A stretch of 64,000 nt of DNA from Comamonas endophytica (GTDB taxonomy: Bacteria; Pseudomonadota; Gammaproteobacteria; Burkholderiales; Burkholderiaceae_C). Under the pieces are notes generated by a model. That model saw only the letters and a program-made list of their open reading frames with translations. It was not told where the DNA came from and did not search any database. A program made the position numbers and the translations under genes. The first letter of the stretch is position 1; each line of letters opens with the position of its first letter. This document shows positions 49,306 to 61,140 of the stretch, piece by piece. Location: NCBI RefSeq assembly GCF_023634805.2, contig NZ_CP106881.1, positions 806,001-870,000 on the forward strand, in the 5' to 3' direction.

Positions 49306-50546
49306 GCGGACACCTGTGCAATGCTGGCGGGCACGGCGCGCAGCCGCTGCGCGATTTCCGCGACCAGTTGCTGCGCCAGCACGCGCTTGGAGGCCCGCGG
49401 CAGTTCGCGGTGGCCCTCGGCATCGACCAGCAGCAGCGCGTTGTCGTCCTGCCCGAAGGTGGCCGGGCCGATGTTGCCGACCAGCAGCGGCACCTGCTTG
49501 CGCAGCCGCTTGGCCGTGGCATGCGCCAGCAGGTCGTGGCTTTCGGCGGCGAAGCCGACGCAATAGAGCGCGCCGGCGCGCGCGCGCGGCGACTGCGCCA
49601 CGCGCGCCAGGATGTCGGCGTTTTCCACGAAGGCCAGCGCCGGCACCTCGCCCGAGCCGTCCTTCTTGATCTTCTGCTCCGAGGCCAGCGCCGGTCGCCA
49701 GTCGGCCACTGCCGCCGTGGCGATGAACACGCTGGCCGCATCGGCCGCCTGCTCGACGGCCAGCAGCATCTGCGCCGCCGACTGCACGTCGATGCGGCGC
49801 ACGCCGCGCGGCGTGGCAAGCGCTACCGGGCCGGCCACGAGCGTGACCTCGGCGCCGGCCTCGCGCGCCGCGCGGGCGATGGCAAAACCCATCTTGCCGC
49901 TCGAGCGGTTGGTGATGCCGCGCACCGGATCAATGGCCTCGAAGGTCGGGCCTGCGGTGACCAGCACATGCTGGCCCGCGAGCCGTTGCGGCGTGAAGAA
50001 GGCACTCAATTCATCCATCAGCTCGGCCGGCTCGAGCATGCGGCCGTCGCCGGTCTCGCCGCAGGCCTGCTCGCCCGTGCCCACGCCCAGCACGGTGGCG
50101 CCATCGCGCGCGACCTGCGCGAAATTGCGCTGCGTCGCGGGATGCACCCACATCTCGCGGTTCATGGCCGGCGCCAGCAGCAGTGGCACGCGCCCGATGG
50201 GCCGCGCCAGGCACATGAGGCTGAGCAGTTCGTCCGAGCGGCCCTGCGCCAGGCGCGCCGCGAAATCGGCGCTGCACGGCGCGATCAGGATGGCATCGGC
50301 CGCGCGCGACAGATTGATGTGCGGCATGTTGTTGGCCTCGCGCGCGTCCCACTGCGAGCCATAGACCGTGCGGCCCGACAGCGCCTGCATGGTCACGGGC
50401 GTGATGAACTGCTCGGCCGCCTCGGTCATGACGACCTGCACGGTCGCGCCGGCCTTGACCAACAGCCGGCACAGCTCCGCCGACTTGTAACAAGCAACGC
50501 CCCCACTGAGGCCCAGAACCAGATGTTTGCCAGCGAACTCTTTCAT
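49302..50546 (-). CDS. coaBC: Bifunctional phosphopantothenoylcysteine decarboxylase/synthetase
   Basis: This 414-aa enzyme performs two steps of coenzyme A synthesis. CoaC (about 1-185) is a flavoprotein decarboxylase with [11 protein letters not shown], the PAMNREMW loop and the [10 protein letters not shown] flap with its catalytic Cys. CoaB (about 190-400) is the CTP-dependent ligase with [25 protein letters not shown] and the KIKK stretch. First gene of a minus-strand group with the small membrane protein and dut. It is divergent from pyrG, which supplies the CTP used by CoaB. Confidence 0.97.
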   Translation of the reverse strand: MKEFAGKHLVLGLSGGVACYKSAELCRLLVKAGATVQVVMTEAAEQFITPVTMQALSGRTVYGSQWDAREANNMPHINLSRAADAILIAPCSADFAARLAQGRSDELLSLMCLARPIGRVPLLLAPAMNREMWVHPATQRNFAQVARDGATVLGVGTGEQACGETGDGRMLEPAELMDELSAFFTPQRLAGQHVLVTAGPTFEAIDPVRGITNRSSGKMGFAIARAAREAGAEVTLVAGPVALATPRGVRRIDVQSAAQMLLAVEQAADAASVFIATAAVADWRPALASEQKIKKDGSGEVPALAFVENADILARVAQSPRARAGALYCVGFAAESHDLLAHATAKRLRKQVPLLVGNIGPATFGQDDNALLLVDAEGHRELPRASKRVLAQQLVAEIAQRLRAVPASIAQVSA

Positions 50547-50624
50547 GCAGGGAATTTAGCAGACAAGGCGCCGCTTGACAGGGTATATCGCCCCCCGGCC
50601 GGGCGCGCCACAGAGGCACGCATC

Positions 50625-52327
<1,703 letters not shown>

Positions 52328-52351
52328 CAGGCCACGACAAAAGGAAACACC

Positions 52352-53209
52352 ATGAAACTCTGCGGCTTCGATATCGGCCTCGACCAGCGCTTTTTCCTCA
52401 TTGCCGGACCCTGCGTGGTCGAGTCCGAGCAGCTGCAGATGGACGTGGCCGGCCAGCTCAAGGAAATCACCTCGGGCCTGGGCATCAACTTCATCTTCAA
52501 GAGCAGCTTCGACAAGGCCAACCGCTCCTCGGGCTCGAGCTTTCGCGGCCCGGGCATGGAAAAGGGCCTGGAGATCCTGGCCAAGGTGAAGAAGGAACTG
52601 AACGTGCCGATCCTCACCGACGTGCACACCGTCGAGGAAGTGCCCTACGTGGCAGGCATCGTCGACATGCTCCAGACCCCGGCCTTCCTGTGCCGCCAGA
52701 CGGACTTCATCCGCGCGGTGGCCCAGTCGGGCAAGCCGGTGAACATCAAGAAGGGCCAGTTCCTGGCGCCGCACGACATGAAGCATGTCATCGGCAAGGC
52801 GCGCGCCGCGGCCAGGGAAGCGGGCCTGCCCGAGGACTCGTTCACCGCCTGCGAGCGCGGCGCGAGCTTCGGCTACAACAACCTGGTCAGCGACATGCGC
52901 TCGCTGGCCATCATGCGCGAGACCGGCGCCCCGGTGGTGTTCGACGCCACGCACAGCGTGCAGCTGCCCGGCGGCAACGGCGAGACCAGTGGCGGCATGC
53001 GCGAGATGGTGCCGGTGCTGTCGCGCGCGGCCGTGGCCGTGGGCGTGGCGGGCCTGTTCATGGAGACCCACCCCGACCCGTGCAATGCGCTGTCCGACGG
53101 CCCCAACGCCGTGCCGCTCAAGCACATGCGCGCGCTGCTGGAAACGCTGGTTGCGCTCGACGACGTGACCAAGCGCAACGGTTTCCTCGAAAATCAGTTC
53201 GGAGCCTAG
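52352..53209 (+). CDS. kdsA: 3-deoxy-8-phosphooctulonate synthase
   Basis: This 285-aa aldolase condenses PEP with arabinose 5-phosphate to form KDO 8-phosphate for lipopolysaccharide. It has [41 protein letters not shown], and [20 protein letters not shown] precedes the ATG and the gene follows pyrG by 24 bases, the usual betaproteobacterial operon. Confidence 0.98.
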   Translation: MKLCGFDIGLDQRFFLIAGPCVVESEQLQMDVAGQLKEITSGLGINFIFKSSFDKANRSSGSSFRGPGMEKGLEILAKVKKELNVPILTDVHTVEEVPYVAGIVDMLQTPAFLCRQTDFIRAVAQSGKPVNIKKGQFLAPHDMKHVIGKARAAAREAGLPEDSFTACERGASFGYNNLVSDMRSLAIMRETGAPVVFDATHSVQLPGGNGETSGGMREMVPVLSRAAVAVGVAGLFMETHPDPCNALSDGPNAVPLKHMRALLETLVALDDVTKRNGFLENQFGA

Positions 53210-53212
53210 AAA

Positions 53213-53503
53213 ATGGCGAGTGGCTACATCATTGCATCGGTCGACGTCACCAACCCCGAGCAGTATGCCGAGTACCGCAAGTGGAGCACCGAAGCCATGC
53301 AGGCCCATGGCGCCGAGGTCTGCATCCGCGGCGGCGCGGTGGAAGTGCTCGAGGGCGACTGGAATCCCGGCCGCGTCGTCGTGCTCAAGTTCCCCAGCTT
53401 CGATGCCGCCCGGGCCTTCTATGATTCGCCTCAATACCTGAAGGCGCGCGAGGCGCGCGAAGGCGCTGCCATCATGCGCATGGTCTGCGTCGAAGGCGTC
53501 TGA
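53213..53503 (+). CDS. DUF1330 family protein
   Basis: This 96-aa protein has the ferredoxin-like (ABM) fold of DUF1330: SGYIIASVDVTNPEQYAEYRKWSTEAMQAHG, GGAVEVLEGDWNPGRVVVLKFPSFDAARAFYDSPQYLKAREAREGAA. It starts 3 bases after the kdsA stop. Function unknown; the fold resembles small monooxygenases, but no cofactor site is apparent. Its position inside the kdsA-eno group is conserved in the lineage, as I recall. Confidence 0.9.
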   Translation: MASGYIIASVDVTNPEQYAEYRKWSTEAMQAHGAEVCIRGGAVEVLEGDWNPGRVVVLKFPSFDAARAFYDSPQYLKAREAREGAAIMRMVCVEGV

Positions 53504-54925
<1,422 letters not shown>

Positions 54926-54933
54926 GTCCAGCC

Positions 54934-54965
54934 GCTGCGCATGGGGCCGAGGCTCCATGCGCAGC
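54934..54965 (+). other. Strong hairpin without T-run between eno and ftsB
   Basis: GCTGCGCATGG and CCATGCGCAGC are perfectly complementary with a 10-base loop. No T-tract follows, so it is more likely an mRNA stabiliser or processing site separating abundant eno from scarce ftsB message than a terminator. Confidence 0.6.
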
Positions 54966-54991
54966 CTGTGCCACGTTTCTAGCCCAAGCCC

Positions 54992-55270
54992 ATGGTCAAT
55001 CGCATCGTTCCACTGGTTCTGCTGGTGCTGCTTGGCGCCGTGCATGCGCAGCTGTGGCTGGGCCACGGCAGCGTGGCCTACGTGCAGGAGCTCAAGCAGC
55101 AGATTGCCGAACAGAATGCCGCCAACGCCGTGGTGCGCAGCGCCAACGAACGGCTGCAGGTCGAGGTGAACGACCTCAAGAACGGCCTGGAAATGGTCGA
55201 GGCCAAGGCGCGCAGCGAGCTGGGCATGCTCAAGCCCAACGAGATCTTCGTGCAGGTCATGCACCGTTGA
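54992..55270 (+). CDS. ftsB: Cell division protein FtsB
   Basis: This 92-aa bitopic protein links FtsL and FtsQ in the divisome. It has a membrane segment (RIVPLVLLVLLGAVHAQLWLG) and a periplasmic leucine-zipper coiled coil (YVQELKQQIAEQNAANAVVRSANERLQVEVNDLKNGLEMVEAKARSEL). The family-typical ARSELGMLKPNEIFVQV end is present. The eno-ftsB order is the same as in E. coli. Its stop TGA overlaps the next ATG by one base. Confidence 0.96.
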   Translation: MVNRIVPLVLLVLLGAVHAQLWLGHGSVAYVQELKQQIAEQNAANAVVRSANERLQVEVNDLKNGLEMVEAKARSELGMLKPNEIFVQVMHR

Positions 55271-55749
55271 TGGCATCTGAACCGCTGGCGGCCGTGGTGC
55301 ATGTGCTGGGCGCATGCCACAGCGGCGCCGAAACGCTGTGCGCCGATCTGGCGCTGGCCCTTCCCCTCTACACCGTGCTGAATGCGAGCCCCGAGTGGCT
55401 TGCTGCGCCGCAGCGCGCTCTGCCGGCGCAAGGGCAGCATTGCTGGCTGCTGTGCGGGCTGGACCTCGAATGCCCCGCGTCCGCGCAGGCGCAGCAGCAG
55501 CGCGAGGATGCCCTCCTGCGCGCACAGCTGATGCGCCTGGACGTCGTGTTTCGCGTGGTCTATGGGATCACGCCGCTGCAGCGGCTGTCGCATGCGCTAC
55601 AGGCAATCGATGCCGTTGCTCCTTGCGCAACCACTTCACGCCATCGGGCCAGCGAGGCCAGCCAGCGGTTGCGGCCTGTCTGTGAGCAGTGCAGTGATCC
55701 GGAGTGTGAGCGCAGGTTGTTCAGTTCGTTGACAACCGGTCTTCAATAG
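55270..55749 (+). CDS. Hypothetical protein with a Cys-rich tail downstream of ftsB
   Basis: This 159-aa protein is coupled to ftsB by a TGATG overlap. No family is recognised. It has an N-terminal hydrophobic/small-residue half (AAVVHVLGACHSGAETLCADLALALPLYT) that looks like a Rossmann-like or P-loop-free strand-helix region, and a Gln/Arg-rich middle. A C-terminal CEQCSDPECERRLF ends it and could bind a metal. About eight Cys in all. Codon usage matches neighbours. Coupling to ftsB suggests a real protein, of unknown role. Confidence 0.65.
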   Translation: MASEPLAAVVHVLGACHSGAETLCADLALALPLYTVLNASPEWLAAPQRALPAQGQHCWLLCGLDLECPASAQAQQQREDALLRAQLMRLDVVFRVVYGITPLQRLSHALQAIDAVAPCATTSRHRASEASQRLRPVCEQCSDPECERRLFSSLTTGLQ

Positions 55750-55752
55750 AGG

Positions 55753-55912
55753 ACAGGACGTCCACCCTTCGACAAGCTCAGGGCGAACGGAGTAAAAAGC
55801 ACCGTGCCGGAACCAATATCTGCTGAAGTTCGGCACAGGGTACGGACCAACGATGAGCGCGTATCCGGCACACCAACCGTTCGTCCTGAGCTTGTCGAAG
55901 GATGAATGGCCA
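55753..55912. repeat. Interspersed repeats between the ftsB group and hslO
   Basis: Two copies, 55753-55790 and 55873-55910, in opposite orientation about 80 bases apart. The stretch between them holds a GTGCCG/CGGCAC inverted pair. No gene is seen in the 245-base gap. Confidence 0.82.
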
Positions 55913-55994
55913 ACCCTCAAGCTCCATTCCTGCCCTGGCACAGTGCATTGTGCTGAAGGGTGACCGGCTGCGCCGTCATCCCCCGCAAGCCTAT

Positions 55995-56993
55995 TTACTG
56001 CACCATCCCCGAGCTCGGCGGCTGCTTTCCCGCCTCGGTGAACAGCTGCGCCGCATCGATCGGGTCGAACCGGTACTGCTGCCCGCAATACTCGCAGCCG
56101 ACCTCGATCTGCCCGCGCTCCTGCACGATGCTCTCGATCTCGTCCAGGCCCAGCGTGCGCAGCATGCCCGAGACGCGTTCGCGGCTGCAGCTGCAGGCGA
56201 AGCGCGGCGCGCTGTCGCCCACCTGGGGCTCGAAGCGCACCAGCTTCTCCTCCCAGAACAGCCGGCGCAGGATGGTGTCGACGTCGAGCGTCAGCAGTTC
56301 CTCGCGCGTGAGGCTGGAAGCCAGCGTGGCGATGCGGTTATATTCCTCGTTCACGCCGATCTGGTCGCTGCCGGACTCGGCGCTTTCCGTGGCGGCAGCG
56401 AGGTTGGCCTCGCCCTTGACCGGCATGCGCTGCACCAGCAGGCCCGCGGCCACCTGGTCGTTGGCGGCCAGCACCAGCACCGTGTCCAGCTGCTCGGACT
56501 GCAGCATGTAGAACTGCAGCGCCTCGGACAGGCGCTCGAAGCGCCGGCCCTGCGCGTCCTCCAGCGGCACCACGCCCTGGTAGGGTTGCTGGCCGGGCTG
56601 GCGGTCCTTGGGGTCGAGCGTGATCGCGCAGCGCGCGCCGCCGGCGACGTTGAGCAGGTCGGCCAGGTTCGCGTTGTCGGCCACCGGCTGCCCGCTGCGC
56701 ACCGTGGCGGTGGCGCGCAAGCTCAGGTCGGGCTGGACCTCGGTGACGGCCAGCTTGACCGGGCCGTCGCCGAACACCTGCATGACCAGCGCCCCATTGA
56801 ACTTGATGTTCGACTGCATCAGCACGCCGGCCGCCGCCATCTCGCCCAGCAGCGCCTGCACGGGTGGCGCATAGGCACCGGTTTCGCTGTTGCCGGCGCG
56901 GCGCGCGAGTATTTCGGTCCAGGCATCGGTCAGGCGCACGATCATGCCGCGCACCGGCAGGCCTTCGAAGAGGAATTTATGGAGTTCAGACAC
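55995..56993 (-). CDS. hslO: Redox-regulated chaperone Hsp33
   Basis: This 332-aa chaperone is activated by oxidation. The C-terminal zinc switch has CSC in FACSCSRERV and CEYC in EVGCEYCGQQYRF, the four-Cys centre that releases zinc on oxidative stress. The N-terminal domain has VRGMIVRLTDAWTEIL and ALLGEMAAAGVLMQSNIKFNGALVMQVFGDGPVKLAV. A GTG start at 56993 with AGGA upstream fits the family start; the ATG further upstream (57083) would be inside the preceding gene. An inserted acidic stretch (about 215-230) is noticeable. Follows the carbonic-anhydrase-like gene by 28 bases. Confidence 0.95.
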   Translation of the reverse strand: MSELHKFLFEGLPVRGMIVRLTDAWTEILARRAGNSETGAYAPPVQALLGEMAAAGVLMQSNIKFNGALVMQVFGDGPVKLAVTEVQPDLSLRATATVRSGQPVADNANLADLLNVAGGARCAITLDPKDRQPGQQPYQGVVPLEDAQGRRFERLSEALQFYMLQSEQLDTVLVLAANDQVAAGLLVQRMPVKGEANLAAATESAESGSDQIGVNEEYNRIATLASSLTREELLTLDVDTILRRLFWEEKLVRFEPQVGDSAPRFACSCSRERVSGMLRTLGLDEIESIVQERGQIEVGCEYCGQQYRFDPIDAAQLFTEAGKQPPSSGMVQ

Positions 56994-57021
56994 GCAGGTG
57001 TTCCTGGAAAAATGCCCGGCT

Positions 57022-57546
57022 TCAGCCGAGCTTGCGCAAGCCGCCCTTGTAGCGGCGCGCGTTGTCAATGTAATGCCGCGCATTCTGGCGCAGCCCTTCG
57101 ATCTGCTCGGGGGTCAGCTGGCGCACCGCCTTGGCGGGGCTGCCGATGATCATCGAGCCGTCGGGGAATTCCTTGCCCTCGGTGACCAGCGCGCCGGCCC
57201 CGACCAGGCAGTTGCGGCCGATCTTCGCGCCGTTGAGCACCACCGCCCCGATGCCGATCAGCGACTCGTCGCCGATGGTGCAGCCATGCAGCATGACCTG
57301 GTGGCCCACCGTGACGCGCTCGCCCACGACCAGCGGCTGGCCCGGGTCGGCATGCAGCACGCTGCCGTCCTGGATGTTGCTGCCCGCGCCCACCCGCAGG
57401 CTCTCGGTGTCGCCGCGCAGCACGCTGCCGAACCAGACGCTCACGTCCTCGCCCAGCGTCACATCGCCCATCACCTGGGCGCTGTCGGCCACCCAGGCGG
57501 ATGCGGCCAGCTGCGGCGCGCGGCCCTCGAGTTCATAAATCGCCAT
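57022..57546 (-). CDS. Gamma-carbonic-anhydrase-family protein (YrdA-like)
   Basis: This 174-aa left-handed beta-helix protein has hexapeptide repeats (VMGDVTLGEDVSVWFGSVLRGD, IGIGAVVLNGAKIGRNCLVGAGALV). Metal-ligand positions are occupied (HADPGQPLVVGERVTVGHQVMLHGCTIG). It is a zinc trimer fold; actual carbonic anhydrase activity is uncertain in the YrdA group. It is first in a two-gene minus-strand unit with hslO and divergent from the DUF455 gene. Confidence 0.92.
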   Translation of the reverse strand: MAIYELEGRAPQLAASAWVADSAQVMGDVTLGEDVSVWFGSVLRGDTESLRVGAGSNIQDGSVLHADPGQPLVVGERVTVGHQVMLHGCTIGDESLIGIGAVVLNGAKIGRNCLVGAGALVTEGKEFPDGSMIIGSPAKAVRQLTPEQIEGLRQNARHYIDNARRYKGGLRKLG

Positions 57547-57587
57547 CGGTTTGTCCCCGTTCGTTATGCAAACCTAGAATTGTAGGG

Positions 57588-58388
57588 ATGGAGTTACGCC
57601 GCCGCGCCCTTGAGGCCTTATGCCTTGCCGATCCTGAACGCAAAGCCCTGCAGACATTGCATATGCATTCCCGGCAGGATTTTTCAATAGACCCCGCTGC
57701 GGAACTTGCAGCGCCTGCCGGCATCCTGCTGCCCGGGCACCCCGAGCGCCCCGAGCTGCGCCCGCACACCGAGATGGCGCGGCGTTCGCCGGCCACGCCG
57801 CTGGGGCGTGCGGTGCTGATCCATGCGATCGCGCACATCGAATTCAACGCCATCAACCTGGCGCTGGATGCCATCTGGCGCTTCCCGCGCATGCCCGAAG
57901 CCTTCTACCGCGACTGGCTGCAGGTGGCGGCCGAGGAGGCAAAGCACTTCCAGCTGCTGCGCGCGCACCTGCGCAGCCAGGGTCACGACTACGGCGATTT
58001 TCCCGCGCACCAGGGCCAGTGGACGATGTGCGAGAAGACCCAGGGCGACATCGTGGCACGCATGGCGCTGGTGCCGCGCACCATGGAGGCGCGCGGGCTC
58101 GACGCCACGCCGCAGATCCAGGCCAAGCTGCGCCAGGTCGGCACCGGCGATGCGCTGGCCGCCGTGGAAATCCTCGATGTGATCCTGCGCGAGGAGGTCG
58201 GCCATGTGGCGATCGGCAACCACTGGTACCGCTGGCTCTGCGCGCGCGACGGCCTCGACCCGGAGACCCATTACGCCGAACTCACGCGCCGCTACGCGGC
58301 CCCGCGCATGCGCCCGCCCTTCAACACGCAAGCCCGGCGCGCAGCAGGCTTCAGCGAGAGCGAGTTGCGCTGGCTGGAACAAAGCTGA
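57588..58388 (+). CDS. DUF455 ferritin-like protein
   Basis: This 266-aa four-helix-bundle protein belongs to the DUF455 family with ferritin-like diiron motifs: E in IAHIEFNAINLALDA, E-x2-H in AAEEAKHFQLL, and E-x2-H in REEVGHVAIGNHW. Such a set can bind two irons, as in hydroxylases of the MiaE type. No substrate is known. The ATG at 57588 has TAGGG nearby; the family start is met. It is divergent from the carbonic-anhydrase-like gene, separated by only 41 bases. Confidence 0.88.
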   Translation: MELRRRALEALCLADPERKALQTLHMHSRQDFSIDPAAELAAPAGILLPGHPERPELRPHTEMARRSPATPLGRAVLIHAIAHIEFNAINLALDAIWRFPRMPEAFYRDWLQVAAEEAKHFQLLRAHLRSQGHDYGDFPAHQGQWTMCEKTQGDIVARMALVPRTMEARGLDATPQIQAKLRQVGTGDALAAVEILDVILREEVGHVAIGNHWYRWLCARDGLDPETHYAELTRRYAAPRMRPPFNTQARRAAGFSESELRWLEQS

Positions 58389-58453
58389 CGGCACCGCGGC
58401 GAAGCCACGGCGGTTTTCCTACAATCGAGCGCTAGACCGCCAGCCTCGCCCGA

Positions 58454-59710
58454 TTGCCATCCATGATCCCACCAACCACCGTTCTTGCCCCTGCGCCGCC
58501 GCTGATTGCCCGCCAGCCCATCGTCGACCACAGGCAGCAGGTCATCGGGTATGAGCTGTTCAACCGCTCACGCACTGCCACGCCGAACCCTGCGGCCTCC
58601 GACGTGCTGCTGGTGTTCACCGCGCTGTCGCATGTAGGCGCCGAGGAGATCGTCGGCACCAAGCTGCTGTTCGTCAACTGCAGCCATGAAAGCCTGGCCG
58701 GAGGCCACCTCGACCTGCTCAACCCGGCGCAGATGGTGCTGGAGATACCGCCCCTCGGGCATGCCGCCCAGGATGAGGTCACTGCCCGCCTGCCGATCCT
58801 GGCGCAGCTGCGCGCCCAGGGCTTTCGCCTGGCGTTCGGCCACAGCGTGCTGGACGGCGCCTATGCGCCCTGGCTGCAGCTGGCCGACTACATCAAGCTG
58901 GACATGTCGGCACTGGCTGCCGAGCGGCTGGGGGTGCTGGTCCCGTACGCACGCCGCCTCTCTTCGGCGCAGCTGATCGCCGCAAAGGTCGAAACCCCGC
59001 AGCAGCACGAGAGCGCGGCCCGGTATGGCATGCAGCTGTTCCAGGGTTCCCTGTTTGCGCGCCCGGCCGAAGTCCACACGCAGCTGCTGGCGCCTGCGCA
59101 GGCGCACATCATCGAGCTGATCAACCTGCTGCGCCAGCAGGCGGGCACCGAGGCCATCGAACAGGTGTTGAAGAAGGATGCAGGACTGGCATTCAACCTG
59201 ATGCGGATGATCAATTCGGCGGGCATGGGCCTGCGCCGTCCGGTCAATTCCTTTCGCGAGGCCGTGATGATCCTCGGCCTGCGCAGGCTGTTTCGCTGGG
59301 CCGCGCTGCTGTTCACGGCCACGCGCGATGGCGGCCCGCCCTCGTCCGTGTGCCAGAAGGCCGTGGTGCGCGCCAGGCTCATGGAGCTGCTGGCGCTCGA
59401 AGCGGGGATGGATGCGGACCAGGCCGACCACGCATTCGTGACCGGTCTGTTCTCCCTGCTCGACGCCATGCTGCCCATGCCGCTGGCGCCGGCCCTGGCG
59501 CTGGTGGGCGTGCCCGAAGCGGTCTCCAGTGCGCTGCTGCAGGGAGAAGGCCCGCTGGCCATGCTGCTCACGCTGGCCACCGCCTGCGAGTCCAGCGACG
59601 ATGCCGCCTTCGACCATGCCGCGCGCAGCCTGGCGCTTGGCAGCACGCAGATCAATGGCGCACACCTGCAGGCACTGGCCTGGGCCGACCATCTCGCGGA
59701 TTCGCTGTAA
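58454..59710 (+). CDS. EAL-like/HDOD signalling protein, copy 1
   Basis: This 418-aa YuxH-type protein joins a degenerate EAL domain (about 20-215) to a C-terminal HDOD domain (about 215-400). The EAL tripeptide region reads GYELFNRS rather than EALLR, and the DDFG metal motif is replaced by RLAFGHSVL. Phosphodiesterase activity on c-di-GMP is therefore unlikely; it may be a c-di-GMP sensor or protein-protein hub. The HDOD part has NLMRMINSAGMG and EAVMILGLRRLFRWAALL, also without HD residues. Two Met starts (58454, 58463) are possible. A close paralogue follows after 60 bases. Confidence 0.87.
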   Translation: MPSMIPPTTVLAPAPPLIARQPIVDHRQQVIGYELFNRSRTATPNPAASDVLLVFTALSHVGAEEIVGTKLLFVNCSHESLAGGHLDLLNPAQMVLEIPPLGHAAQDEVTARLPILAQLRAQGFRLAFGHSVLDGAYAPWLQLADYIKLDMSALAAERLGVLVPYARRLSSAQLIAAKVETPQQHESAARYGMQLFQGSLFARPAEVHTQLLAPAQAHIIELINLLRQQAGTEAIEQVLKKDAGLAFNLMRMINSAGMGLRRPVNSFREAVMILGLRRLFRWAALLFTATRDGGPPSSVCQKAVVRARLMELLALEAGMDADQADHAFVTGLFSLLDAMLPMPLAPALALVGVPEAVSSALLQGEGPLAMLLTLATACESSDDAAFDHAARSLALGSTQINGAHLQALAWADHLADSL

Positions 59711-59770
59711 ATTTCTCACGCCGCTGTCCCTGCCGCTGCCTGGTTGCAGAGATCGCTCCATAATCTCCCA

Positions 59771-61048
59771 ATGAGTCTCACAGCCGCTGCCGCTTCTGCC
59801 TCCCCCACCTTGCCCCAAGGCATCGATGCCGACCATCTGGCCGTCATTGCCCGTCAAGCCATCGTGAACGACAAGAGGGAGGTCTTCGGGTATGAGCTAT
59901 TCGACCGCTCGACCGCGCGCGACGCCCACACTGCCGCCAGCGACGCGGCGCTGCTGTTCAATGCGCTGTCCTATGCGGGCGCCGAAGCGCTGGTCGGGCA
60001 GAAAACGGTGTTCATCAACTGCACCCAGGAAAGCCTGGCGGGCGGGCACCTCGAGCTGATCCACCCCGACAAGGTGGTGCTGGAAGTGGCGACGCTGGAG
60101 GAAGGTGCCACCCAGGCCGACATCGAGTCGCGGCTGCAGATCTTCCAGGGGCTGCGCGAGCGCGGCTTCCGGCTGGCCTTCGACCAGCATGTGCTGCGCC
60201 GCGCCTATGCCAGCTGGCTGCCGATGGCCGCGTTCATCAAGCTGGACCTGCAGACCTTCGCCCTCAAGGATGCGGGGGTGCTGGTGAAGTTCGCGCGCAC
60301 CCATACCAACGCCCGCATCGTGGCCGAAAAGGTCGAGACCGCCGAGCAGTTCGAGCACATGCGCGAGCTGGGCGTGCATTATTTCCAGGGCTTCTGGTTC
60401 GCCAAGCCCGACCTGGTGCGCGCCCAGACCATCCGGCCCTCGCAGGCCACCGTCCTGCAGCTCATCAACCTGGTGCGCCACCAGGCCAGCACCGCCGACA
60501 TCGAGGAGCTGCTGAAGAAGGACCCGACGCTGTCCTTCAACCTGCTGCGCTTCATCAACTCCTCGGGTTTCGGGCTGTCCTGCGAGATCACCTCGTTCCG
60601 CCATGCGGTGATGATCCTGGGACTGAAGAAGCTGTTCCGCTGGGCCGCGCTGCTCATGACCACCTCGCGTGCCGGCGGCTCGCCACCGGCGGTGGGCCAG
60701 ACCGCCGTGGTGCGCGGGCGGCTGATGGAGCTGCTGGCGGCCGAGCTGCTGCCGCCCGAGGAAGCCGACAATGCCTTCGTGGTCGGCGTATTCTCGCTGC
60801 TGGACGTGATGCTGGGCGTGCCGCTGGCCAAGGCCGTGGAAACCGTGGCGCTGCCCCAGCCCGTGGTCGACGCGCTGCTGCACGGCAAAGGCGTGTTCGC
60901 CCCGTTCCTGGAACTGACCAAGGCCTGCGAGAGCGGCGACGACGATGCCTTCGCGCGCAACGCCAACGCCCTGCACCTGACCAATCACCAGGTGAACTGG
61001 GCGCACCTGCAGGCGCTGGCGTGGGCTGAAAGCCTGAGCGAAGTCTGA
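59771..61048 (+). CDS. EAL-like/HDOD signalling protein, copy 2
   Basis: This 425-aa protein is a close paralogue of the gene directly upstream, with the same EAL-like plus HDOD architecture. Shared stretches are ARQxIV, GYELFxRS, SLAGGHLxL, LAFxxxVL and MILGLxxLFRWAALL. The DDFG position reads LAFDQHVL, so one acidic residue present here is missing in copy 1. Neither has the full EAL catalytic set. The ATG at 59771 is preferred over 59744. A bidirectional terminator follows. Tandem duplication with divergence is likely; probable effect is on motility or attachment. Confidence 0.87.
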   Translation: MSLTAAAASASPTLPQGIDADHLAVIARQAIVNDKREVFGYELFDRSTARDAHTAASDAALLFNALSYAGAEALVGQKTVFINCTQESLAGGHLELIHPDKVVLEVATLEEGATQADIESRLQIFQGLRERGFRLAFDQHVLRRAYASWLPMAAFIKLDLQTFALKDAGVLVKFARTHTNARIVAEKVETAEQFEHMRELGVHYFQGFWFAKPDLVRAQTIRPSQATVLQLINLVRHQASTADIEELLKKDPTLSFNLLRFINSSGFGLSCEITSFRHAVMILGLKKLFRWAALLMTTSRAGGSPPAVGQTAVVRGRLMELLAAELLPPEEADNAFVVGVFSLLDVMLGVPLAKAVETVALPQPVVDALLHGKGVFAPFLELTKACESGDDDAFARNANALHLTNHQVNWAHLQALAWAESLSEV

Positions 61049-61086
61049 ACCTGCCCCGGCCCGCTCGGGTTCCTGGGCAACTTGCG

Positions 61087-61122
61087 AAAAAGGCCGGCTG
61101 CCCCGAGGGACAGCCGGCCTTT
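61087..61122. terminator. Bidirectional terminator between convergent genes
   Basis: AGGCCGGCTG and CAGCCGGCCT arms around a 10-base loop with an A-run before and T-run after, between the second EAL-like gene and the Bug receptor. Confidence 0.9.
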
Positions 61123-61140
61123 CGCCATCTGCAGGCGCAA

